A stretch of 64,000 bases of DNA, taken from contig NZ_CP065915.1 of the NCBI RefSeq assembly GCF_016134045.1, positions 3,967,001-4,031,000 of the forward strand, given 5' to 3'. The notes under the pieces are model-generated. The model was not told the DNA's origin. It saw only the letters and a list, made by a program, of their open reading frames with translations, and did no database searches. This document shows, piece after piece, positions 36,304-44,640 of this stretch. Made by a program: the position numbers and the translations under genes. Positions within the stretch are counted from its first letter, which is position 1, and each line of letters opens with the position of its first letter. The stretch is from Pelagovum pacificum. Lineage in GTDB: Bacteria > Pseudomonadota > Alphaproteobacteria > Rhodobacterales > Rhodobacteraceae.

Positions 36304-36924
36304 ATGCCGGACGGCAGCAGCTCTACGATCAAGAAGGGACGGAAGTTCGACCAGGTGCTCGAGGGCGCCCGGGAGGTCTTTACCGCCGACGGATTCGAGG
36401 GCGCGAGCGTGGACGATATCGCGCGGGCGGCCAACGTCTCCAAGGCGACGCTCTATTCCTACTTCCCGGACAAGCGTCTGCTGTTCCTTGAAGTCGTGAA
36501 GCGCGAATGTTCGCGGCAGGCCTGCATGGCCGAGACCGAGATCGACGTGAAACAGCCGATCGCCGGCGTGCTGACAGAACTTGCGCACATGATGGTCGGC
36601 ATGGTCGTATCGAATTTCGGTCAGGGCGTGTTCCGGATCTGCGTTGCCGAAAGCGAACGCTTCCCGCAGCTCGGCCAGGAATTCTACGAGAGCGGCCCGG
36701 CCATGGGGCGGCGCAAGCTGTGCGACCTGCTGGAACTCGGCATCTCGCGCGGGGAGCTCGCGATCGACGACATCGAACTTGCCGCCGATCAGTTTCAGGA
36801 ACTCTGCAAGGCAGACCTCTTCGCGCGGATGATCTTTACCGGGCAACGGTCTTTCGCGCCCGACCGGATCGAGCGCGTGGTGAATGGCGCAGTGACGACC
36901 TTCATGGCGCGCTACGGCGCCTAG
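36304..36924 (+). CDS. TetR/AcrR family transcriptional regulator
   Basis: The 206-residue protein has an N-terminal TetR helix-turn-helix: KFDQVLEGAREVFTADGFEG, then VDDIARAANVSKATLYSYF, which is a textbook match including the TLYSYF turn. The C-terminal ligand domain (helical, FRICVAESERFPQLGQEFYE) resembles the AefR/AcrR-like C-terminal subgroup. The inducer and target genes are unknown; its own promoter carries a palindrome. The ATG at 36304 is preferred to 36292 because GGAGGTC lies at the right distance before it. Its 3' end overlaps the convergent NYN-domain gene by four bases. No efflux pump gene is adjacent. Confidence 0.9.
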   Translation: MPDGSSSTIKKGRKFDQVLEGAREVFTADGFEGASVDDIARAANVSKATLYSYFPDKRLLFLEVVKRECSRQACMAETEIDVKQPIAGVLTELAHMMVGMVVSNFGQGVFRICVAESERFPQLGQEFYESGPAMGRRKLCDLLELGISRGELAIDDIELAADQFQELCKADLFARMIFTGQRSFAPDRIERVVNGAVTTFMARYGA

Positions 36925-37646
36925 TCGATCCGCCGCACGAGAAGCTGGTTGTCCGGGCCGCGCTTCGTTTCGAACACTTTCAGGTCCTTGACGAGATCGG
37001 ACAGCTTCTTGCGCCCGTAAGTGCGGGTGTCGAAGTCCGGGTCGGCCGCGGTGATGTACTGGCCGAGCGGACCGAGGCCGTACCATTCGTCTTCCTGATC
37101 GATCGCGTCCATCGCGCGAAGGATGATGTCGCGGGCCTCATGGACGGAGCGGGCGTCACTGGCGGGCGCGGCGCTTTCCGGCCCTTTCTGAGCGGGCTGT
37201 TCGGCCGCGCCTCCGAGGTTCTCGAGGAAGATGAATCGGCGGCAGGCCTTGCGGAACGCGTCCGGCGTCTTCTTCTGGCCGATCCCGTAGACTTCGAGCC
37301 CCTGTTCGCGGATCCGGCTGGCGAGCCGGGTGAAGTCGCTGTCGGAGCTGACCAGCACGAAACCGTCGAAGCGGTTGGTGTGCATCAGGTCCATCGCGTC
37401 GATCACGAGGCTGATGTCGGACGAGTTCTTGCCGACCGTGTTGGCGGGTGAGTGGTGCGGCACGATCCCGTGCTCGGCCTGCACGCGGTTCCAGCCGGAC
37501 ATCTGCTGGCTGGAGAAGTCACCGTAGCAGCGGCGCACGGAGGCTTCGCCGAGCGAGGCGATCTCGTCAAAGATCGCGGCGGCGTGTCGGGGCGAGGTGT
37601 TGTCGGCGTCGATCAGGACGGCGAGCAGGGGGCGGTCATCAGCCAT
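36921..37646 (-). CDS. NYN domain (LabA/DUF88-like) protein with C-terminal OST-HTH domain
   Basis: The 241-residue protein has an N-terminal NYN domain, a PIN-like RNase fold, with the acidic residues in VLIDADNTSP, SDISLVIDAMDLMH and FVLVSSDSDFTRLA that would bind metal. After a low-complexity linker (residues about 150-175), the C-terminal region LGPLGQYITAADPDFDTRTYGRKKLSDLV matches an OST-HTH/LOTUS domain, a small RNA- or DNA-binding winged helix. The combination suggests an RNA-processing or RNA-turnover role in the cytoplasm; the target is not known. The start at 37646 (MADDRPLLAV) is family-typical. It converges with tetR and is divergent from the DUF3137 gene. Confidence 0.87.
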   Translation of the reverse strand: MADDRPLLAVLIDADNTSPRHAAAIFDEIASLGEASVRRCYGDFSSQQMSGWNRVQAEHGIVPHHSPANTVGKNSSDISLVIDAMDLMHTNRFDGFVLVSSDSDFTRLASRIREQGLEVYGIGQKKTPDAFRKACRRFIFLENLGGAAEQPAQKGPESAAPASDARSVHEARDIILRAMDAIDQEDEWYGLGPLGQYITAADPDFDTRTYGRKKLSDLVKDLKVFETKRGPDNQLLVRRID

Positions 37647-37686
37647 TGGGACCTTCCGGTATTCATTACCTCCTCTCCCTAACCGA

Positions 37687-37706
37687 GTTGGGCAGGCTTG
37701 CCCAAC
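37687..37706. repeat. Hairpin repeat in the NYN/DUF3137 divergent spacer
   Basis: GTTGGGCA and TGCCCAAC form a perfect 8-base-pair stem with a four-base loop. It is followed by a direct repeat of TTCCGGCACA (about 37714 and 37728). It lies in the roughly 125-base divergent region between two start codons, so it may be a dispersed repeat or a regulatory site. Confidence 0.6.
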
Positions 37707-37770
37707 GGCCATTTCCGGCACAGGCTTTCCGGCACAAAAACGGATCATTTTCAGATCAGGAGTTGGAAGG

Positions 37771-38757
37771 ATGGCATTTACCGAGAAGAGCCCGATCGAG
37801 GCGGGTTTCGCCGCCGTCTATAACGAACGGATCGCGCCGAAGCTGGACGCGCTCGAGGCGGAGCGGCTGAACCACACGGCGACGGCGGGCAAGTGGCGCA
37901 ACATCGGGTTTGGCGTCGCCCTGGTCGTGCTGGCCGCCGTCGGACTGTTGTCCGGCAACTGGGTGGCGGCGGTGATCGCTGCGCTGGTCGTGGCGGCCAT
38001 CGGGGCGATGGTCAGCTATTCCAGCCAGTCCGGAAGCTGGAAGGAGAAGATCTACGGCACGGTCATGCCGCCGGTCTGCGATTTCCTCGGCGACTGCAGC
38101 TACGATCGCAAAGCCTCCGCCGGGTTTTCGACCTCGCGAATGCGGGATCTGAAGATGCTGCCGGGCTACAACCAGTCGGCGTTTTCCGACCGGATCGAGG
38201 GGACCTATCGGGACACCGCCTTCGAGATGGTCGAGGCGCACCTGATGCGAACGCAAGGGTCGGGCAGCGACCGCAAGACGACGACGCTGTTCCGCGGGCT
38301 GCTGTTCCGGATCGGGATGCCGATGACGGCGCCGACACCGATCGTCGTGCTTCGGGACCGGGGTGGCGTGGGCAACCGTCTGGCGAGCATGTTCACCGGC
38401 GAGAAGGGGCGCGGGATGCCGAAGGTCGACGTCGATCATCCCGGCTTCGAAGAGGTGTTCGAGGTCCATGCCGAGGACCCGGCGGCGGCGCGCGCGTTCC
38501 TGCCGCCGCTGTTCCTCGACAACCTGCTGACCATCGCCCGCGAAGAGGGCGGGTCGAAGGGCGAGGACGGAATGCGCGCCGGGTTCGACGAGAGCGACTT
38601 CTACCTCGCGCTCGACCGGCGGGAGCCGTTTCTGGAGTTCGGAGGGATGGGCAGCACGGTCTATGAGATCGAGCCGCAGTTGCACGAGGTCTTCGACGAC
38701 ATGGCGCTCGTGCGGCGGATCATCGACCGGCTTCATGGCGACGCCGCCAGCCGGTAG
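37771..38757 (+). CDS. DUF3137 domain-containing membrane protein
   Basis: The 328-residue protein has two adjacent membrane helices near the N-terminus (residues about 48-65 and 68-84) and a large soluble C-terminal domain matching DUF3137, including a YDRKASAGFSTSRMRDLKMLP stretch and HADP-like VHAEDPAAARAFLPP followed by a REPFLEFGGMG segment. Family members are conserved in proteobacteria but have no assigned function. The start at 37771 follows a GTTGGAAGG ribosome-binding site. It is divergent from the NYN gene and is followed by GC-rich repeats before the convergent formaldehyde dehydrogenase gene. Confidence 0.8.
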   Translation: MAFTEKSPIEAGFAAVYNERIAPKLDALEAERLNHTATAGKWRNIGFGVALVVLAAVGLLSGNWVAAVIAALVVAAIGAMVSYSSQSGSWKEKIYGTVMPPVCDFLGDCSYDRKASAGFSTSRMRDLKMLPGYNQSAFSDRIEGTYRDTAFEMVEAHLMRTQGSGSDRKTTTLFRGLLFRIGMPMTAPTPIVVLRDRGGVGNRLASMFTGEKGRGMPKVDVDHPGFEEVFEVHAEDPAAARAFLPPLFLDNLLTIAREEGGSKGEDGMRAGFDESDFYLALDRREPFLEFGGMGSTVYEIEPQLHEVFDDMALVRRIIDRLHGDAASR

Positions 38758-38776
38758 CGCGGCTGGCGAGGGCGGA

Positions 38777-38822
38777 CCGGGGGCGCTTCGCCCCCCGGAC
38801 CCCCAGAGAATATTTCAGGCCC
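38777..38822. repeat. Rhodobacterales-type GC-rich intergenic repeat
   Basis: A stem CCGGGGGCG / CGCCCCCCGG (one bulged base) with a CTT loop is followed by ACCCCCAGAGAATATTTC. This GGGGGCGC-loop-GCCCCC-GGACCCCCAGAG-TATTT layout is one I know as a very common dispersed intergenic element in Rhodobacterales. It sits between two convergent genes. Confidence 0.65.
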
Positions 38823-38832
38823 GAAGAATTCT

Positions 38833-38860
38833 GGGGCGCGCGTTAACATTAACGCGCCCC
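38833..38860. terminator. Long inverted repeat between convergent genes, possible bidirectional terminator
   Basis: GGGGCGCGCGTTAA (38833-38846) and TTAACGCGCCCC (38849-38860) pair over 12 bases with one bulged C and a two-base centre. It lies between the end of the DUF3137 gene and the end of the formaldehyde dehydrogenase gene. No T-run follows on either strand, so intrinsic termination is uncertain. Confidence 0.45.
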
Positions 38861-38867
38861 TGCCGGG

Positions 38868-39980
38868 TCAGTAGAGGACGACCGAGCGGATCGACTCGCC
38901 CTTGTGCATCAGGTCGAAGCCCTCGTTGATCTGGTCGAGGCCCATCGTGTGGGTGATCATCGGGTCGATCTCGATCTTCCCTTCCATGTACCAGTCGACG
39001 ATCTTCGGAACGTCCGTCCGGCCCCGTGCGCCGCCGAAGGCAGTGCCGCGCCAGCTGCGCCCGGTGACGAGCTGGAAGGGGCGGGTGCTGATCTCGGCGC
39101 CTGCCGGAGCGACGCCGATGATGATGCTTTCGCCCCAGCCTTTGTGAGCGGACTCGAGCGCGGTGCGCATGACGTTCACGTTGCCGGTCGCATCGAAGGT
39201 GTAGTCCGCGCCGCCCTTCGTGAGGTTCACGAGGTAGGGAACGAGATCCTCGCCGACCTCGGTCGGGTTCACGAAGTCTGTCATGCCGAAGCGTTCGGCC
39301 ATTTCCTTCTTCGAGTTGTTCAGGTCGACACCGACGATCTGGTCGGCCCCGGCCAGGCGCAGGCCCTGGATCACGTTGAGGCCGATGCCGCCCAGGCCGA
39401 AGACGATCGCGCGGCTGCCGATCTCGACCTTGGCGGTGTTGATGACAGCGCCGACACCGGTGGTGACACCGCAGCCGATGTAGCAGATCTTGTCGAAGGG
39501 CGCGTCCTCGCGGACCTTGGCGAGCGCGATCTCGGGCAGGACCGTGTGGTTGGAGAAGGTCGAGCAGCCCATGTAGTGCAGGATCTCTTCTCCATCGAGC
39601 GTGGTGAAGCGCGAGGTGCCGTCGGGCATCTTGCCCGCGCCCTGCGTCGTACGGATCGACTGGCAGAGGTTCGTCTTGGGGTTGAGGCAATATTCGCACT
39701 CACGGCACTCGGGCGTGTAGAGCGGGATGACGTGATCGCCGGGCTTCAGCGAGGTCACACCCTCGCCGACTTCCATCACGACACCCGCGCCCTCGTGGCC
39801 GAGAATCGCGGGAAACAGGCCCTCCGGATCGGCACCCGACAGGGTGAACTCGTCAGTGTGGCAGATGCCGGTCGCCTTCACCTCGATCAGGACCTCTCCG
39901 GCGCGCGGGCCGTCGAGGTTTACATCCATGATTTCAAGAGGTTTTCCGGCGGCGGTTGCGACTGCGGCCTTGGTGCGCAT
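38868..39980 (-). CDS. S-(hydroxymethyl)glutathione dehydrogenase / class III alcohol dehydrogenase
   Basis: The 370-residue zinc enzyme oxidises S-(hydroxymethyl)glutathione, the adduct of formaldehyde and glutathione, to S-formylglutathione with NAD, and commonly also reduces S-nitrosoglutathione. Catalytic zinc ligands are Cys40 in GICHTDEF, His66-region GHEGAGVV, and CGVTTGVGA; structural zinc cysteines are in [20 protein letters not shown]-binding is marked by [13 protein letters not shown]. The N-terminus [17 protein letters not shown] is typical of alphaproteobacterial AdhI/FlhA-type enzymes. It seems monocistronic. No S-formylglutathione hydrolase or Gfa gene was seen next to it. Confidence 0.95.
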   Translation of the reverse strand: MRTKAAVATAAGKPLEIMDVNLDGPRAGEVLIEVKATGICHTDEFTLSGADPEGLFPAILGHEGAGVVMEVGEGVTSLKPGDHVIPLYTPECRECEYCLNPKTNLCQSIRTTQGAGKMPDGTSRFTTLDGEEILHYMGCSTFSNHTVLPEIALAKVREDAPFDKICYIGCGVTTGVGAVINTAKVEIGSRAIVFGLGGIGLNVIQGLRLAGADQIVGVDLNNSKKEMAERFGMTDFVNPTEVGEDLVPYLVNLTKGGADYTFDATGNVNVMRTALESAHKGWGESIIIGVAPAGAEISTRPFQLVTGRSWRGTAFGGARGRTDVPKIVDWYMEGKIEIDPMITHTMGLDQINEGFDLMHKGESIRSVVLY

Positions 39981-40081
39981 CTGGGCTTCCTTATTCGGGC
40001 ATGTCTTTCAGGCAACGCTGGTCGATGGATGGGAAAAGATCAACCTTGCACCGGCCCAAGCTGCATGGCCTTACTCTCGCC

Positions 40082-40411
40082 ATGAAAATCAAAGCTCTTA
40101 CCCTGCTTCTCGCGCTTGTCGCCTGTGAAGAAATCCCCGTGGCCGTGAGCGGCGACGAGGAGAACGCAGTGCCGGTCGTCGCGCCCTTCGTGCCGCGCGA
40201 GCCGGAAGTCAACGACTCGTCCGATCCCTGTTTCGCCGGGTCCTACCTCGGCCTGCTGGGACGGCAGATCGACAACGTCCAGATCGCTCCGGCCGGCGGC
40301 CTTCGCGTGGTCCGCCCCGGCGAGATCCCGACCGCCGAGGAACGGCTGGTTCAGCGTCTGTCCGTGCGGGTCAACGGGTCCGGCACGGTCGAGCAGGTCT
40401 ACTGCGGATGA
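40082..40411 (+). CDS. I78-like peptidase inhibitor family lipoprotein (divergent copy)
   Basis: The 109-residue protein has a lipoprotein-like signal (LLALVACEE, Cys15) and a C-terminal domain that resembles peptidase inhibitor family I78: DPCFAGSYLGLLGRQIDN, then LRVVRPGEIPT, and a final VEQVYCG. The two cysteines (in DPCF and YCG) fit the disulfide of I78 domains. It is less canonical than the next gene, with changed spacing after the RPG motif. The two genes overlap (stop TGA within ATGATG), so they are a tandem pair, probably from duplication. A periplasmic protease-inhibitor role is inferred from the family, and its target is unknown. Confidence 0.7.
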   Translation: MKIKALTLLLALVACEEIPVAVSGDEENAVPVVAPFVPREPEVNDSSDPCFAGSYLGLLGRQIDNVQIAPAGGLRVVRPGEIPTAEERLVQRLSVRVNGSGTVEQVYCG

Positions 40412-40725
40412 TGCGCTTCGCGCCCGGCCTCTTGTGCCTGGCGCTCGCGGCCTGCGGCGGCGTGCCCGTGTCGGAGGTCCCGACACCGGGGGCGCCAGCG
40501 GCGGGCACCGGCCCTGCCGTGCCTGCGCCCGAAGATGACAGCTGCGGTGCGGCGCCTTACGCGCGCCTTGTCGGGCAGCCAGCGACGGCGCTCGAACGGG
40601 AGCTCATCATGGACGAGGTCCGGGTCATCCGGCCCGGCATGGCCGTGACGATGGATTACCGCGCAAATCGCATCAATTTCGAGATCGGCGAGACCGGCGG
40701 CATCGTTCGCATCTACTGTGGATAA
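40408..40725 (+). CDS. Peptidase inhibitor I78 family lipoprotein
   Basis: The 105-residue protein has a lipobox-type signal (LALAACGG, Cys16), a Pro/Ala-rich linker, and a canonical I78 domain: SCGAAPYARLVGQPATAL, VRVIRPGMAVTMDYRANRIN and a C-terminal IVRIYCG. Characterised I78 inhibitors block serine proteases such as elastase and subtilisin; this one would act at the envelope. It is translationally coupled to the preceding paralogue. Two adjacent ATG codons (40408 and 40411) are possible starts. The DUF2794 gene follows after 45 bases on the same strand. Confidence 0.85.
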   Translation: MMRFAPGLLCLALAACGGVPVSEVPTPGAPAAGTGPAVPAPEDDSCGAAPYARLVGQPATALERELIMDEVRVIRPGMAVTMDYRANRINFEIGETGGIVRIYCG

Positions 40726-40770
40726 GCACCGCCTCTTGATTTGAGCGGGGAAGGGCGCAAGTCTGGGGGC

Positions 40771-41112
40771 ATGACGATGCAGCCCCCCGTGCCGTTCCCC
40801 CGTTCCATCGACAGCCAGGTGAACTTCCACCGGACCGAGCTTTCGCTGATCCTGTCCGTCTATGGTCGGATGGTCGCCGCCGGGGAGTGGCGGGACTACG
40901 GAATCTCCGCGCTCCGCGACGTCGCGATCTTCTCCGTCTTCCGGCGCACGGCGGAGCATCCGCTCTACCGGATCGAGAAGCGGCCCAAGCTGCGGATGCG
41001 GCAGGGGCAATATTCGGTCATCGGGATGGAAGGCCAGATCCTGAAGCGCGGCGACGACCTGAAGCAGGTCCTGCGCGTGCTCGAGCGCAAGCTGATCCGG
41101 GTCGTCGAGTAG
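40771..41112 (+). CDS. DUF2794 domain-containing protein
   Basis: The 113-residue cytoplasmic protein matches the alphaproteobacterial DUF2794 family through VNFHRTELSLILSVYGRMVAAGEWRDY, FRRTAEHPLYRIEKRPKLR and QYSVIGMEGQILKRGDDL. The function is unknown; the family is strongly conserved in Rhizobiales and Rhodobacterales. ATG 40771 follows GTCTGGGGG closely and gives the standard length; a TTG at 40741 would add ten residues. The gene ends six bases from the convergent NlpC/P60 gene. No domain with catalytic residues can be seen. Confidence 0.88.
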   Translation: MTMQPPVPFPRSIDSQVNFHRTELSLILSVYGRMVAAGEWRDYGISALRDVAIFSVFRRTAEHPLYRIEKRPKLRMRQGQYSVIGMEGQILKRGDDLKQVLRVLERKLIRVVE

Positions 41113-41118
41113 CGCGTC

Positions 41119-41955
41119 CTAGAGCCTCCGGCGCGAGGTGACCGGCCCGTCGCCCTGCGTCTCGATCCGCTCGATCGCATCCTTCAGCGGTTCGAAAGCG
41201 ACGGCCATCGCGTAGGCGTTCGCGTGCAGGATCGTGTCGGGGTCGGCAACCCAGGCGACGTGGCCCTTCCAGAACAGCAGATCCCCCCGACGCAACGGAT
41301 CATCGGCGAGCAGGGCGCGGCCGAGCCGTTCCTCCTGCTGGTCGCTGTCGCCCGGACAGTCGATGCCCGTCAGGCGGCAGCCGATCTGCACAAGCCCGGA
41401 ACAGTCGATCCCGTCGGCAGAATTTCCACCCCAGGCATAGGGCGTCCCGAGCAGCCGTTCGGCGACGCTGACCGGGTCCGTAGCCAGTTCCCCGAGCGGG
41501 GCGAGGTGCGCGGTGGGCAGGAAGGCGGTGCCCTGCCCGAGCGTGATTTCCGACCAGCGGCCAGAGTCGCCGGTTACGCTGACGAGCGCGCCGAGGCCGA
41601 GGCCCGTGGCCGGTCCCTGCACCTTGATGTCCGGCGCGGAGAGGGCGCGCGTGGCGCGGACGTCGATCCGGTGGGTCGGCTCCGGCAGATCGGCGAGCGT
41701 CTCGGCGGCGATGTAGCCGACATAGCCGTCCGGCTCCGAAAAGCCGAACGCGGTACCATCCCGATCTTCGAGCACGCGGAACGGTTGGCCGAAGACGAGC
41801 TCCCGCTCTTTCCGGCCGCCGGGCTCGTCGAGGATCGCGGTGACCGGGCTAGTCACGCGGCGGACGGTTCCTTCGATGAAGGACTCGGCCTCCACCTGAC
41901 CTTCGAGCGAAACATGCGCCACGCGGCCGTTCGATGCGGTATCGCGCCTGTCCAT
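41119..41955 (-). CDS. NlpC/P60 family peptidoglycan peptidase with SH3-like domains
   Basis: The 278-residue protein has two SH3-like segments in the first 165 residues (around VTAILDEPGG and RALSAPDIKV) and a C-terminal NlpC/P60 cysteine peptidase domain. The catalytic cysteine is in DGIDCSGLVQIG and the histidine in KGHVAWVADPDTILHANAY. The family hydrolyses gamma-D-glutamyl-diaminopimelate or related bonds in wall peptides. No signal peptide is visible, so it may recycle muropeptides in the cytoplasm. That would fit its neighbour, an M17 aminopeptidase, whose stop overlaps its start by one base (TGATG). The start at 41955 is preferred over upstream frames that run antisense-like. Confidence 0.9.
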   Translation of the reverse strand: MDRRDTASNGRVAHVSLEGQVEAESFIEGTVRRVTSPVTAILDEPGGRKERELVFGQPFRVLEDRDGTAFGFSEPDGYVGYIAAETLADLPEPTHRIDVRATRALSAPDIKVQGPATGLGLGALVSVTGDSGRWSEITLGQGTAFLPTAHLAPLGELATDPVSVAERLLGTPYAWGGNSADGIDCSGLVQIGCRLTGIDCPGDSDQQEERLGRALLADDPLRRGDLLFWKGHVAWVADPDTILHANAYAMAVAFEPLKDAIERIETQGDGPVTSRRRL

Positions 41956-43346
41956 CAGAGGTCCAACATCTGCGGCAGGGCCTCGAACAGCGCCCGGGCG
42001 CCCTGACCCACGCCGCCTTTGGGACGGCCTGGCGCGGTGGCTGGGTTCCACCCGTAGATATCGAAGTGCATGTAGCGCGGCGTCTCCGTCACGAAGCGGC
42101 GCAGGAAAAGCGCGGCGGTGATGGAGCCGGCCATGCCGCCCTTCGGCGCGTTGTCGAGGTCGGCGATGCCCGGTTCGATCATCGCTTCGTAGGGCGCATG
42201 GTAGGGCAGGCGCCAGACCGGATCGGCGGCTGCGACCGCCCCGATGGCCAGCGCCGAGGCGTCGCTGTCGGTCGTCGCGTAGAAGGGCGCGAGGTCGGGG
42301 CCGACGGCCACGCGGGCGGCGCCGGTGAGTGTCGCCATCGAAACCATCAGGTCCGGCGGAGTCTCGTCCGCAAGCGCCAGCGCGTCGGCCAGAACGAGCC
42401 GGCCTTCGGCGTCGGTGTTGTTGATCTCGACCGTCAGCCCCTTGCGCGACGGCAGGATGTCGCCGGGGCGGAAGGCGTCGCTGGCGATCGCGTTCTCCAC
42501 CGCGGGGATCAGGACGCGCAGCCGGACCTTGGTGCCGGTCTGCATGATCATCCGCGCAAGGCCGAGCACGGTCGCCGCGCCGCCCATGTCCTTCTTCATC
42601 AGGCCCATCGACGCGGCGGGCTTGATGTCGAGGCCGCCGGTGTCGAAGCAGACGCCTTTGCCTACGAGAGTGAGGGTCGGCCCGCTGTCACCCCAGCTCA
42701 TGTCGATCAGGCGCGGGCCACGTGCCTCGGTCGCGGCGCGGCCGACGGTGTGGATCAGGGGAAAGTTGTTCTCGAGCAGATCGTCAGCGCCGGTGACGGT
42801 CATCGTCGCGCCGAATTCGACGGCGAGCGCGTTGGCGGCGCTTTCAAGTTCCGCCGGGCCCATGTCGTTGGCGGGGATGTTGATAAGGTCGCGGGTCAGG
42901 CATTCGCCCGCCGCGATCGCCTCCACCCGCGCGGCATCCACGCCCTCGGGCGCGACGAGGCTGGCGAGCGGCACCGATTGCGTGCGGTAGCGGTCGAAGC
43001 GATAGGATTCGAGCAGCCAGCCTAGCGCGGCCTCCATCGTCGCCGCGTCATCCAGGTCGCCTTCGAGGCGCCACGGACCTTCGGGCAGGCGCGGCACGAC
43101 GGCGGCCAGCGTGAAGCGCTGACGCTCGCGCAGGTTCTCCGGCCCCAGCCCGGCGAGCGCGCCGGCCACCTTGCCGTCCTCGCCCGGCAGCATCAGCAAC
43201 TCCCCCGGACCCGCGCCAAAGGGCTGTGACCGCGCGAACGCGGCGGCGATCGGGGTCAGCCTGTCGAGAACCGACGGAAGCGTTGCGGGCGACACGGCAT
43301 AGAGCGGCAGGGCGTTGTCTGCGGACTCGGAGAAACGGGGGGACAT
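41955..43346 (-). CDS. Leucyl aminopeptidase family (M17) protein
   Basis: The 463-residue protein is an M17 metallo-aminopeptidase. The two-metal site is shown by LVGKGVCFDTGGLDIKP (including the catalytic lysine), KKDMGGAATVLG and NTDAEGRLVLADAL. It removes N-terminal residues from peptides in the cytoplasm. The N-terminal macro-like domain is shorter and more divergent than in PepA. The start at 43346 (MSPRFSESADN) is preferred because the longer frame upstream becomes Arg-rich antisense to the Hpt-like gene. Coupling to the NlpC/P60 gene (TGATG) suggests joint processing of wall-derived peptides, which is inference. Confidence 0.93.
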   Translation of the reverse strand: MSPRFSESADNALPLYAVSPATLPSVLDRLTPIAAAFARSQPFGAGPGELLMLPGEDGKVAGALAGLGPENLRERQRFTLAAVVPRLPEGPWRLEGDLDDAATMEAALGWLLESYRFDRYRTQSVPLASLVAPEGVDAARVEAIAAGECLTRDLINIPANDMGPAELESAANALAVEFGATMTVTGADDLLENNFPLIHTVGRAATEARGPRLIDMSWGDSGPTLTLVGKGVCFDTGGLDIKPAASMGLMKKDMGGAATVLGLARMIMQTGTKVRLRVLIPAVENAIASDAFRPGDILPSRKGLTVEINNTDAEGRLVLADALALADETPPDLMVSMATLTGAARVAVGPDLAPFYATTDSDASALAIGAVAAADPVWRLPYHAPYEAMIEPGIADLDNAPKGGMAGSITAALFLRRFVTETPRYMHFDIYGWNPATAPGRPKGGVGQGARALFEALPQMLDL

Positions 43347-43429
43347 GGCGGGCCTTCCATTTGTTCGGATGGCGACACTACGCCTCGTCCCGCCGGACGC
43401 AAGCCGCTGTGTCCCGCAGGCCCGCTGCC

Positions 43430-43846
43430 TCAGGTCCCCGAGATGTCCCAGATCTCGTAGATCGAGCGGTCGCAGTGACGCGTCAGCCGGGCAAGCGTTG
43501 ACGCGACTGCGGCCGGGTCGCGCCGGATCGCGGTCTCCTCCACCATGGGGGCGATGCGGGCGACGCTGCGAAACCCGATCGACGCGCCGAGCCGACTGAT
43601 CTGCCGCGCGTAGGTCGATACTTCGGCGAGCCGCCCGTCGGCGATCGCGCGATCGGCCCCGGCGAGCGCACCTTCGAGCGCGGTGATCGTCCGGCATATC
43701 TGGCGTTCGGCGCCGGTATCCCCGTGATCCAGCCAGAGCTGCCGGATCACGCCGCGATCATACTCCGACGGTTCGGAAGGCGTGATGGTGCTGGGCACAT
43801 CGCGCGCGTCGAAAGTCGGAGTCGGATCAGGCGTCATCGGTCTCAT
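43430..43846 (-). CDS. Small helical protein, possibly a degenerate Hpt-like domain
   Basis: A 138-residue soluble protein. The first 35 residues are Pro/Thr/Asp-rich and probably unordered; the rest is helical, with STYARQISRLGASIGFRSVARIAPMVEE and a final helix ending SIYEIWDISG. The ARQISRLGASIGF stretch has the helix-turn pattern of histidine-phosphotransfer (Hpt) domains, but the phosphorylatable histidine in HxLKG is absent: the equivalent position is arginine or alanine. I do not recognise a named family. It sits divergent from carbonic anhydrase and 83 bases upstream of the aminopeptidase on the same strand. Calling it Hpt-like is tentative. Confidence 0.6.
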   Translation of the reverse strand: MRPMTPDPTPTFDARDVPSTITPSEPSEYDRGVIRQLWLDHGDTGAERQICRTITALEGALAGADRAIADGRLAEVSTYARQISRLGASIGFRSVARIAPMVEETAIRRDPAAVASTLARLTRHCDRSIYEIWDISGT

Positions 43847-43966
43847 GAGGATTGGCCTAAGGCAAAGGGGTTGTCCCTTAGTGAAGCCCCGATGCAAAAA
43901 TCTCTCGAAACTTCGGCCAATTGGACGTAACCATCCCGTGCCCCGTCCGGAAACATGGAAGACCAC

Positions 43967-44614
43967 ATGGATTTCGCCCGTCCCCTCCCCGAATACCTGA
44001 TCAAGAGATACCAAGGGTGGCGTGCCACCACCTATTCCGAAAACAAGGGTTGGTATCGCCGCCTTGCCGACGAGGGGCAGAGACCCCGGGCGATGGTGAT
44101 TTCCTGTTGCGACAGCCGGGTCCACGTGACCGCGATCTTTGGCGCGGATTCGGGTGAGTTCTTCATTCACCGCAATGTCGCCAACCTCGTCCCGCCGTAC
44201 GAGCCGGACGGCGATCACCACGGGACCTCCGCGGCGGTCGAATATGCGGTCTGCTCGCTGAAGGTTTCGCACGTCATCGTGCTGGGTCATTCCGGCTGTG
44301 GCGGCGTTCAGGGTTGCTACGACATGTGCGAAGGCAAGGCGCCGGAGCTCGAGGAAAAGACCAGCTTCGTCGGACGCTGGATGGACATTCTCCGCCCCGG
44401 TTACGAAGCGCTCGACACGGGGGACGATTCCGTCCGCGTTGCCGAGCTGGAGAAGCGCGCCGTGCTCGTTTCGCTCGAGAACCTCTGGACATTCCCCTTC
44501 GTTCGCGAGGCGGTGGAGGGCGGCACACTCTCGTTGCACGGTCTCTGGACCCACATCGGCGAAGGCGGGCTAGAGGCCTTCGATCCGGCGTCGAAGCGGT
44601 TCATGCCGGTCTAG
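43967..44614 (+). CDS. Beta-class carbonic anhydrase
   Basis: The 215-residue enzyme interconverts carbon dioxide and bicarbonate. Zinc ligands are Cys48 with Asp49-Ser50-Arg51 (SCCDSRVH), and His108 and Cys111 (GHSGCGG), the standard beta-class set. The segment FFIHRNVANLVPPYEPDG is typical of the alphaproteobacterial clade. The start at 43967 (MDFARPLPEYL) agrees with homologues and has GGAAG five bases upstream; an ATG at 43955 would add four residues. It is divergent from the Hpt-like gene and ends 26 bases from the convergent fliP, marking the border of the flagellar cluster. Confidence 0.95.
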   Translation: MDFARPLPEYLIKRYQGWRATTYSENKGWYRRLADEGQRPRAMVISCCDSRVHVTAIFGADSGEFFIHRNVANLVPPYEPDGDHHGTSAAVEYAVCSLKVSHVIVLGHSGCGGVQGCYDMCEGKAPELEEKTSFVGRWMDILRPGYEALDTGDDSVRVAELEKRAVLVSLENLWTFPFVREAVEGGTLSLHGLWTHIGEGGLEAFDPASKRFMPV

Positions 44615-44640
44615 GCCGGGTTGGTCCAGAACGGGCCTGC

